NCBI GenBank assembly: GCA_020442095.1
Contig: JAGRKY010000245.1
Location: 1 to 10,118, forward strand
Reading direction: 5' to 3'
Origin: Bauldia sp.
Lineage (GTDB): Bacteria; Pseudomonadota; Alphaproteobacteria; Rhizobiales; Kaistiaceae
DNA length: 10,118 nucleotides
Below are positions 1 through 7,000 of this stretch, one piece after another. Position 1 is the stretch's first letter. Every line of letters begins with the position of its first letter. The notes below the pieces were generated by a model, which saw only the letters and a program-made list of their open reading frames with translations, did no database searches and was not told the origin of the DNA. Made by a program: the position numbers and the translations under genes.

Positions 1-1728
1 ATCGCCGTCGGTATGGCGACGAACATCCCGCCGCACAACGCGGCCGAGCTCTGCGACGCGGCGCTGCACCTGATCAAGGCGCCGAATGCCCGGGTCGAGA
101 CCCTGATGAAATACGTCCCCGGGCCGGATCTTCCGACCGGCGGGGTGATCGTCGAGGACCAGGCGAGCATCGCAGAGGCCTATACGACCGGTCGCGGCGG
201 TTTCCGGGTCAGGGCGCGCTGGGATGTCGAGGACCAGGGGCGGGGCACCTATGTCGTCGTCGTCACCGAGATTCCGTACCAGGTCCAGAAGGCGCGGCTG
301 ATCGAGAAGATCGCCGAGCTGATGGAGGCCAAGCGCCTGCCGCTGGTCGACGATATTCGCGACGAATCGGCGGAGGATATCCGCATCGTCATCGAGCCGC
401 GGAGCCGCACGGTCGACGCCGCGGTGATGATGGAATCGCTGTTCAAGCTGACCGATCTCGAAAGCCGCATTCCGCTCAACCTCAACGTCCTGTCGCGCGG
501 GACCGTGCCCAAGGTGATGGGGCTCGGCGAGGTGCTGAGCGAGTGGCTTGCCCACCGCCGCGACGTGCTGATCCGCCGCTCGAAGTTCCGGCTCGGGCAG
601 ATCGAGCACCGGCTGGAGGTCCTCGAAGGCTACCTGATCGCCTATCTCAATCTCGACGAGGTGATCCGCATCATCCGCAACGAGGATGAGCCCAAACCTG
701 TGCTGATGGAGACGTTCAAGCTCTCCGACGTCCAGGCCGAGGCGATCCTCAACATGCGGCTCCGCAGCCTCCGCAAGCTGGAGGAGATGGAGATCAGGAG
801 CGAGCACGAGGCGCTGACCAGGGAAGGCAAGGCGCTCGAGGAACTGCTCAAGTCCGAGGAGAAGCAGTGGTCCGCGGTGGCGGACCAGATCCGCGAGGTC
901 CGCAAGACCTTCGGCCCCGACACCCCGCTCGGCAAGCGCCGCACGACCTTCGCGGATGGGCCGGCCGCCGAGATCGCCGAGGCGATGCTCGAGGCGACCG
1001 TGGAGCGCGAGCCGATCACCGTCGTCGTCTCCGAGAAGGGCTGGATCCGGGCGCTCAAGGGGCATGTCACCGATACCGCCAGCCTCTCTTTCAAGGGCGA
1101 CGACAAGCTCAAATTCGCATTCCCGGGCGAGACCACCGACAGGATCATGGTCGCCACCACCGGCGGCCGCTTCTTCACGCTCCAGGGCGACAAGCTTCCC
1201 GGCGGGCGCGGCCATGGCGAGCCGATCCGGGTGCTGGTCGACATGGACGCCGCCGAGGACATCGTCGCGGCCTTCGTCCACAACCCGGAACGCAAGCTGC
1301 TGGTCGTCTCGACCGACGGCCGCGGCTTCGTGGTGCCGGAATCGGAGATCGTCGCCAATACCCGCAAGGGCAAGCAGGTGATGGCGGTCTCGGCCGGCGA
1401 GGAGATGCGGCTCTGCGTCGGCGGCACCGGCGATACCGTCGCGATCCTCGGCGAGAACCGCAAGATGCTGCTCTTCCCGCTGGTGCAGGTTCCCGAGATG
1501 ACGCGCGGCAAGGGCGTCCGCCTTCAGAAATACAAGGACGGCGGCGTGTCCGATGCGCGGGTCTTCGCGTCGGCCGAGGGGCTGACCTGGATGGATTCCT
1601 CCGGCCGGAGCTACACCCGGTCGATCAAGGAACTCCAGGACTGGGTCGGCGAGCGCGCCCAGGCCGGCCGCCTGCCGCCCCAGGGCTTCCCGCGCTCGAA
1701 CAAGTTCGGCACGCCGACGATCGGGTGA
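1..1728 (+). CDS. parC: DNA topoisomerase IV subunit A (ParC), 5'-truncated by the window edge
   Basis: ParC is the DNA breaking and rejoining subunit of topoisomerase IV, which with ParE decatenates daughter chromosomes. The frame is open from base 1, and the visible 575 residues begin at [13 protein letters not shown]. This GyrA/ParC signature lies about 50 residues after the catalytic tyrosine, so roughly 165 residues, including that tyrosine, are outside the window. The tower and coiled-coil region follows, with [20 protein letters not shown] near residues 166-185 and [17 protein letters not shown] near 246-262. The C-terminal beta-pinwheel starts near residue 340 ([11 protein letters not shown]). 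It has a degenerate GyrA-box-like turn ([16 protein letters not shown], about 500-515), as expected for ParC rather than GyrA, which carries a QRRGGKG-type box. The end, [10 protein letters not shown], matches what I know of alphaproteobacterial ParC. The internal ATG at base 13 is not the real start. GyrA is the only realistic alternative. Confidence 0.96.
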   Translation: MAVGMATNIPPHNAAELCDAALHLIKAPNARVETLMKYVPGPDLPTGGVIVEDQASIAEAYTTGRGGFRVRARWDVEDQGRGTYVVVVTEIPYQVQKARLIEKIAELMEAKRLPLVDDIRDESAEDIRIVIEPRSRTVDAAVMMESLFKLTDLESRIPLNLNVLSRGTVPKVMGLGEVLSEWLAHRRDVLIRRSKFRLGQIEHRLEVLEGYLIAYLNLDEVIRIIRNEDEPKPVLMETFKLSDVQAEAILNMRLRSLRKLEEMEIRSEHEALTREGKALEELLKSEEKQWSAVADQIREVRKTFGPDTPLGKRRTTFADGPAAEIAEAMLEATVEREPITVVVSEKGWIRALKGHVTDTASLSFKGDDKLKFAFPGETTDRIMVATTGGRFFTLQGDKLPGGRGHGEPIRVLVDMDAAEDIVAAFVHNPERKLLVVSTDGRGFVVPESEIVANTRKGKQVMAVSAGEEMRLCVGGTGDTVAILGENRKMLLFPLVQVPEMTRGKGVRLQKYKDGGVSDARVFASAEGLTWMDSSGRSYTRSIKELQDWVGERAQAGRLPPQGFPRSNKFGTPTIG

Positions 1729-1736
1729 TCCTCGGC

Positions 1737-1763
1737 GACAGTCGAAGGGAGGCTTCGACTGTC
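1737..1763. terminator. Perfect 11-bp hairpin between convergent genes, likely bidirectional terminator
   Basis: The arms GACAGTCGAAG (1737-1747) and CTTCGACTGTC (1753-1763) are exact reverse complements around a 5-nt loop. The hairpin begins 9 bp after the parC stop and ends 10 bp before the stop of the convergent minus-strand gene, the usual place for a shared terminator. There is no T-tract on either side, so intrinsic termination is inferred from position and stem quality only. Confidence 0.65.
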
Positions 1764-1773
1764 CGCGGGGATG

Positions 1774-2118
1774 TCAGGCCGCGTAGTCGAGAATCTGCTC
1801 CGGAAGATGCATCCCGGCCGCAAGGTCGACGCCGTGCACCGTCTTCACATGGGAACGGAACCAGGCGTCGAAAGGCTCGTCCGATGCCGCGATGCCGGAC
1901 AGCGATGCGGCGAGGTCGTCCGACTCCAGAAGAACGATCGCGACGTCGCCCATGGGCGTCTGCTGAATCCAGGTGGCTTCCCGGGTGATGCCGTGGCGGG
2001 CGCGAGATGCGCGATGCTGGGTAGCCCTGTCGCCCCGCCAACAGGCCAGCATCTCGTCGCGATCGACGTCGGTGGCGCCGGGCAGCAGGGGGATGGTGAA
2101 GCAGATGGTCTGGCGCAT
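1774..2118 (-). CDS. Small conserved-type protein, probable dimeric alpha/beta-barrel fold, function unknown
   Basis: This is a 114-residue cytoplasmic protein with no signal peptide or membrane segment. Its layout suggests a ferredoxin-like (dimeric alpha/beta-barrel) fold. There is a first strand near residues 3-10 (TICFTIPLL), a long polar helix at about 16-42, then two strands (ITREATWIQQTP, 44-55; DVAIVLLESDD, 58-68), and a C-terminal helix containing PFDAWFRSHV. The TWIQQTP-GD and VHGVDL segments look like family hallmarks, and I recall similar unnamed proteins (possibly DUF6176-like) of about this length. I cannot name a reaction. The ATG at 2118 is preceded by GAAGGGA about 7 nt upstream on its strand, which supports this start, and an in-frame stop lies five codons further up. 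It is convergent with parC and divergent from the LuxR-type gene, so it is probably transcribed alone. Confidence 0.8.
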   Translation of the reverse strand: MRQTICFTIPLLPGATDVDRDEMLACWRGDRATQHRASRARHGITREATWIQQTPMGDVAIVLLESDDLAASLSGIAASDEPFDAWFRSHVKTVHGVDLAAGMHLPEQILDYAA

Positions 2119-2269
2119 GGCGTGGTCCCTTCAGGTTTGAGTTGAAGCGCACCTTTCGTGCGAGGACGCCAGCATCGTCCGGTGGCTACCTCCTGCCCAT
2201 CCCCGCCGATCTGGGATTTTTCGTGTGTGCGAATGGACACCCACAGGGCGTTGGCGCATAGATTCCGCC
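2119..2269. promoter_or_regulatory. Divergent intergenic region between the small gene and the LuxR-type gene
   Basis: This gap of about 151 bp separates two divergently transcribed genes and should hold both promoters. I see no convincing -35/-10 pair. The minus strand has a strong Shine-Dalgarno-like AGGAGGT (2188-2194) followed 12 nt later by a 14-codon ORF (2131-2175) in the same frame as the small gene. The UGA of that ORF overlaps the small gene's ribosome binding site. Operator sequences were not identifiable by eye. Confidence 0.4.
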
Positions 2270-3439
2270 ATGTCAGACGCAGGTCTTCAGCGACTTGTCG
2301 GCGAAGTTGAGCGGCTCGGCGGCCGCGCCCTGCCTTATCCCGATCTGCACCGCGAGATAACCGATCGCCTGCGCAAGGTGATGCGGATCGACGCCGCGTG
2401 CTGGCACGGGCTCGACCCCGACAACATGCTTATGACCACGGCCAATCCGGTGGAACTGCTGGCCAACGGGTTTCTCAGCCCGGAGACCGAACCGCTGGCG
2501 GCTAAGTCCGTCCTTTCCAGCGAATACCAACGCGACGACGTGAACAGCTTTGCGTCGCTCGCCAGGCGCCGCCTCCCGGCAGCGATCCTCAGCGAGTCGA
2601 CGCGCGGGCACCCGGAACGGAGCGCCCGCTACAACGACTTCCTTGCGCCGTCCGGGTTGCCGTACGAGATGCGCACCGCGATGGTGAGCCACGGACGGGC
2701 ATGGGGATGTGTCGTCTTCCACCGGACCGAGGCGAGCGGCGATTTCACCCCCGAGGACGCGGCGCTGATGGGCAGGCTTTCGCGCCCGATCGCCGAGGCG
2801 TTGCGCAACACGTTGCGTTTCGACGCCGCCCGGCGGGCAGGGCCGCAGGCGCCGGGACTACTCGTGCTCGACCCGACGGACGGGATCGAGCTGGCAACGC
2901 CGGGTACGGAAGAAGTGCTTGACCTGCTGCGTTATGCCAACCCGGGTGGCCGCGGTATCCCCGAGCCGATCCTCATTGTTGCCGCCCAGACCCGCTCGGC
3001 GGCGAAGGAGGGGAGGCAGCCAACGCCGTTGAACGTGCCGACGCCGAATGGATGGGTCACGCTGCATGGTTCCATGCCAAGCGGCCCCAGGGATCGCGTG
3101 GCTGTCGTGCTTCAGAAGACGCCCGAGGCGGAAGCCGTGAGGCTGCGGCTGGAGGCTTTCGCGCTCAGTCCGCGCGAACGCGAGGTAGCCGCCCTGATCG
3201 CGCAAGGCCTCGATACCGCCGCGATTTCGGAACGCCTGTTCATTTCCCCTTGGACGGTGCAGGACCATTGCAAGGCGATCTTCGAGAAGACCGGGACCCG
3301 GTCGCGACGGGCGCTGCGTGCGCTGGTGTTTTTTGAAGACCACCTGCCTGCCATCGTGGTCCGGACTCCGCTCGACTCCGAGGGACATCTCGACGTCGTC
3401 GAGAAACCAACCGTCAGCGGTGTCGATCCGCGCCGCTGA
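2270..3439 (+). CDS. LuxR-family transcriptional regulator with GAF-like N-terminal domain
   Basis: This is a cytoplasmic DNA-binding regulator of 389 residues from the ATG at 2270. The C-terminal LuxR/GerE helix-turn-helix (about residues 300-355) is unmistakable: LSPREREVAALIAQGLDTAA, then ISERLFISPWTVQDHCKAIF and EKTGTRSRRAL. The first 190 residues have GAF-like character, with LRKVMRIDAACWHGLDP near 34-50, the GLPYEMRTAMV segment near 130, and WGCVVFHRTEASGDFTPEDA near 145-165. A shorter region (LLVLDPTDGIELATPGTEEV, about 197-216) resembles the start of a PAS-like domain. No phospho-acceptor receiver domain or acyl-homoserine-lactone-binding motif is evident, so the signal is unknown. 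A GTG at 2225 would add 15 residues and has GGGA 8 nt upstream. I prefer the ATG because the extension looks unstructured, but the ATG has no clear Shine-Dalgarno and the choice is open. The gene lies 129 bp upstream of the exported-protein operon on the same strand. Confidence 0.88.
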   Translation: MSDAGLQRLVGEVERLGGRALPYPDLHREITDRLRKVMRIDAACWHGLDPDNMLMTTANPVELLANGFLSPETEPLAAKSVLSSEYQRDDVNSFASLARRRLPAAILSESTRGHPERSARYNDFLAPSGLPYEMRTAMVSHGRAWGCVVFHRTEASGDFTPEDAALMGRLSRPIAEALRNTLRFDAARRAGPQAPGLLVLDPTDGIELATPGTEEVLDLLRYANPGGRGIPEPILIVAAQTRSAAKEGRQPTPLNVPTPNGWVTLHGSMPSGPRDRVAVVLQKTPEAEAVRLRLEAFALSPREREVAALIAQGLDTAAISERLFISPWTVQDHCKAIFEKTGTRSRRALRALVFFEDHLPAIVVRTPLDSEGHLDVVEKPTVSGVDPRR

Positions 3440-3459
3440 GTCCCGCGCCCGGCCGGGGC

Positions 3460-3478
3460 CGGCAACGTTTCGTTGCTG
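3460..3478 (+). terminator. Candidate hairpin after the LuxR-type gene
   Basis: GCAACG (3462-3467) and CGTTGC (3471-3476) pair around a TTT loop. The stem extends by a G-U and a C-G pair to 3460/3478. It sits 20 bp after the stop codon, just behind a very GC-rich self-complementary stretch (3449-3462). There is no T-tract downstream, so it could equally be a regulatory hairpin in the leader of the next operon. The rest of the 3440-3568 gap shows no promoter I would defend. Confidence 0.35.
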
Positions 3479-3557
3479 TCTGCGGCGGACGAATATTGCA
3501 GGTTTCTTCGCCCGTGAGGGTGTCCTAGCATCGTACGCTGATCTGGACCTGCAGACC

Positions 3558-3562
3558 GGAGG
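3558..3562 (+). promoter_or_regulatory. Ribosome binding site that fixes a GTG start
   Basis: GGAGG lies 6 nt before the GTG at 3569. It supports translation from that GTG rather than from the ATG seven codons downstream. The choice matters because the GTG start supplies the charged n-region of the signal peptide. Confidence 0.75.
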
Positions 3563-3568
3563 CGCGCC

Positions 3569-4093
3569 GTGCCGAGACTGCCTGGAGCAATGCTCATACT
3601 CGCGGCGCGGATCGCGCCGGCTCTTTTCGCAGCCGGATCCGCCGTCGCGGCCGGCGATGCGACGCCATCGAGCCATCCGTTGCTCAAGCCCTACAGCGAC
3701 TGGGTGAATGCCCATGTCTCGAGCGAATTCGCCCGCAACTGGCGAATATTTCCCGGCGGCGACGACCGCGAGCCCTATCTCGTCTACTGCAAGGACGAGC
3801 TGTTCGCCGAGGATGCGATCAGGGGCAAGTCGGTTCGCGTCCGTGCCGGTTCCCAGGCCGAGGCGTTCTTTTCGAAGATCACCGGCAAGTCGGCGGTTTA
3901 CCTGCCAAGCTCCGAGATCAACGTCGCCTTGGAACTCGACATCATCGACTGCATCGGATTTGGCGGGGAGATCCTGGACGCGAGCGCCACGGCGAAAGAC
4001 GACGGCCCCAAGCCCGTTGATACGAAGGAAGCCGATGCGGGCGCGCCGCCGGATTCGCTCCTGACCCTGCCGCAAGACCTGGACGACTTCTAG
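3569..4093 (+). CDS. Exported protein of unknown function, first gene of two-gene operon
   Basis: I do not recognise this 174-residue protein. A signal peptide is visible: a short basic start (MPRLPG), a hydrophobic core (about residues 8-24) and an AVAA-GD cleavage region near 27-29, so it is probably periplasmic or secreted. The mature part has one compact domain (about 36-140) containing HPLLKPYSDWVNAHVSSEFA, an aromatic segment EPYLVYCKDELF, and strand-like runs SVRVRAG and INVALELDIIDCIGF. It has exactly two cysteines, C74 and C128, which could form one disulfide. The last 35 residues are acidic and rich in Asp, Pro and Ala, ending LPQDLDDF, and look disordered. The GTG start is backed by a good GGAGG. 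The stop is 1 bp before the start of the large exported protein, so the two are surely co-transcribed and perhaps act together. There is no lipobox and no obvious enzyme motif. Confidence 0.85.
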   Translation: MPRLPGAMLILAARIAPALFAAGSAVAAGDATPSSHPLLKPYSDWVNAHVSSEFARNWRIFPGGDDREPYLVYCKDELFAEDAIRGKSVRVRAGSQAEAFFSKITGKSAVYLPSSEINVALELDIIDCIGFGGEILDASATAKDDGPKPVDTKEADAGAPPDSLLTLPQDLDDF

Positions 4094-4094
4094 G

Positions 4095-7000
4095 ATGGGG
4101 ATGTTCGGGCGGCGCGCGCTCCGCGGCGCTCTGGTCGCGATCCCGTTCGTCCTGGCCTTCGCCCCGGCCGAAGCGCAGCAAGCCGGGCGCGCTTCCGTTT
4201 CGGCGACAGCCGGCGCGCCGAATGCCGTCTTTGTCGACGTTCCGAACGAGCCCTGCATATTCCTCTACGGCTCCCTGTCCGACCGGATCACCGGGCTCGA
4301 CCTGGACTTCGGGCCGGTCAAGTTCGACCAGCGAGCCTATTTCCTCAAATATTGCCGGGAGAAGACGGACGATCTGGTGGCGCGGATCCGGGCGCCATTC
4401 GAAGCGGCCCGGGACCGGGCGCAGGAAGCAGTGGACCAGGCATCCTCCGAGCTGACCGGCGGCTTCTGGAAGTTCATGGCCGAGCAGCTCTATGCGCGAT
4501 TGCCGCCCGAGGAGCAGGCAAGATATGCCCCGGGCTCGCCGGAGGTGCAGGCGCTTGCCCACCGCTGGCTCAACGAGGCGCCGGAGGAGGAGTTCGGGAC
4601 CTACGTCGCGGCCTACCTGACCGCGGGTGGACAGCAATCCCGGCTGTTGAATGCCTGGAAGGCCTACGTCGATCTCGCCAATGGCGAGTCGAGGACCATC
4701 CTCGCCGGCATCTCCAGGCTGCTGACCGACGCGAAGACGCGCCTCGATCAGATCCTGCTGGCCAGGCAGCGGATTGCCGAAGAGCCCGACACGCCGATCG
4801 CCGACATCATGACCGAGGTCGGGTTGTCGGGCGCGTGGTTCGAGACCTTCAAGAGCCACGAAGCCGAAATTCGTGGGCTGGATTCGACCTACAGGCTGTC
4901 CGAAGCGATGCGGATCGTGTCCAGGGCGATGGGGGCGGAGGACCAGTCGGAAAAAGTCCGCACCTTCTTTCAGCTGATGGGCCTGTCGGGTGACCTGCTT
5001 GCAGAGACCAATCAGCCTCTGTTCGCCTTCGTTGGCCAGATCATCCGGGATTATGCCAATGTCGCCAATCAGGCGCTGGACAACGCGCTCGCGCTCGACG
5101 GCCTGATCCAGCAGCGGAACGGCTTCTGCCTCGGCGAGGGCGTGCCGTCGCGGGACATCCGCCAGGTCTACTTCGTCGAGCGGGGGATTCTCGCCTGTCC
5201 GCTCAGCTACGGCGCATGGCCGCTGAAACACGTCTACCAATCGCAAGGCGCCGGGCCGACGCGGTATTTCTTCTACGACGGCAGCAGCTTCGTTGAGGCG
5301 GAGAATCCCAGCGGCCAGGACGGGGTGATCGCGGCGAGCAGGCTGATCGCCGACGCAATCGCCCTCGGATATCCGGTCGTTTCCGACCCCGATTCCCATA
5401 TCGCCCGGGTTGCCGAGGTCTACAACACGACCAATCCGGGCGGTGTCCCCGGGCTGATGGCGAATGCGCGGGAGATCGTCGCGACGATCGAGGCGGCGGC
5501 CGCGGCAGTCGACGACCTGCACCGGCCGGGCGATGCCTGCTCCGTGGATCAGGTCCTGTCAGCGGTAGCGCGGAATGCCGGCTTCTCGAGCGACAGCTTC
5601 CTTCGCGATCTCGCGAATGGCGGCGCCGACCGGCTGGCCAGCGCGATCGCGGCGTCCTTCATCGCGTTCGAGGGCCGGTTCGGCCCCGGCGTGACGCGCG
5701 GCGACGGCGCCAACGCCTACGAGACCTATGCCGATCTTGCCGGCGCCCTGTCGCGGGCGAGCGTGGTCGTCCTCGAAGGACGTGTGCTCAACGGCGACCG
5801 GCTGCCGATCCCCGGCGCCAGCCTCGATATCGCCGTCGGCGGCGGCGGGCCGGTTCCCGGCTGCGCGGTCTCGCAGGCCGATGATGCGGGCCGGTTCTCC
5901 GTCTTCGCCGTGGGCGAGGGCCGATCCCTGTCCATCTCCGTGCAGGCGCGTACGCCGGAGGCCGACGGCGTGCGCGAGACGTTCGACGTCAACTATTTCA
6001 TCCGCAATGCCTCCGCCTTCGCGGAGCGCGGCGGCGGCGTCACCGCCCGGGCGGAAAGTGATGTGTTCGTCCCCGGGGCGGAAGCGCCGGCGGTCGAGAC
6101 GGTGATCGAGGAGGAACCGGTTGCGCCTCCGCCGGACGTTGCCGCGGAGCGGGCGGCGGCGTGCAGGGTGATCGACGCCGCGGTTATGGGGGCGCGCTCC
6201 GAACTGGCCGCCGGCCTGCTGGACCGGCTGCCGGAGGCTCAATCGAGGATCGACGAGGCGGTGGGCGCCGAGGCGAACCTCGACGCCTGCGGGCCGGAGA
6301 CCGCCGCCGCGGTGGCCGAGGCGCGGGAAATGGTGGCGATCGCGCATCAGGCATTCATGTCGGCCGAGTCCCTGCTCGGTCAATGCGAGCTGTCGGCGTT
6401 GACCGCCGGGAGAGCCGCGTTGCGGCCGGTTTCGGGGATCAACTACGACGCCCTGACCAGACGGCTCGACTACGCAGCGGACGGTATCCGGTATTTCGAC
6501 GAGGCGCTGTCCTTCTATCAGGACAATCTGCTGGGGCCGGCCGCGGAAATGCTCAAGAGCCTGCCCGGCCTGTTCGGCCCCGACTGCCAGAATTACAAGG
6601 AGCGGGCGGAACAGGGCCTGCAGAAGATCGCGACGCTGCAGCAATTCGATGCGCGGCTGGTAGCGGCCATCGACGCCTGCGACATCGGCCGGCTCGAGGC
6701 CATGAACGCCGAGATTGCCGACCGCGACCACCGGTATTTTGCCGAGGCGCGCGGCCGCGTCGCGGCGGCGCTTTCCTCCTGCGGCGGCCAACGGGCGGGG
6801 GAAACGGCGGCGCTGAACTGCGAAGCGGCCACGGCGGCGCTGAACAAGGCGCGCGCGAGCTACAAGGCAAACGATCTCGGCCAGGCGAGCAGCCAGCTGG
6901 CACTGGCGCAGGGCTTCCTCGATCCCGCAGCAAGCCAGCTCTGCCCGGATATCGGCCCGCGCATCGCCCAGGGCAACGCGAATATCGCCGCTCTGCAGCA

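Noticed and set aside
642..1511. Minus-strand and alternate plus-strand frames inside parC
   Set aside because: They overlap a certain ParC sequence. The minus-strand frame is Ser-rich and the alternate plus-strand frames are Arg-, Pro- or Ser-rich, as shadow frames in GC-rich genes tend to be.
3473..3499. A possible promoter, TTGCTG and TATTGC, ahead of the exported operon
   Set aside because: The 15-bp spacing and poor -10 match are no better than chance, and the -35 overlaps the candidate hairpin stem.
2858..4258. A 466-codon minus-strand frame across the LuxR-type gene and the small exported gene
   Set aside because: It is antisense to a clear LuxR helix-turn-helix and to a gene with a strong ribosome binding site; its translation shows no recognisable motif.
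3942..5522. A 526-codon open frame antisense to the two exported genes
   Set aside because: Composition is typical of a shadow frame, and it spans the junction of two well-supported plus-strand genes with no start or product signals of its own.
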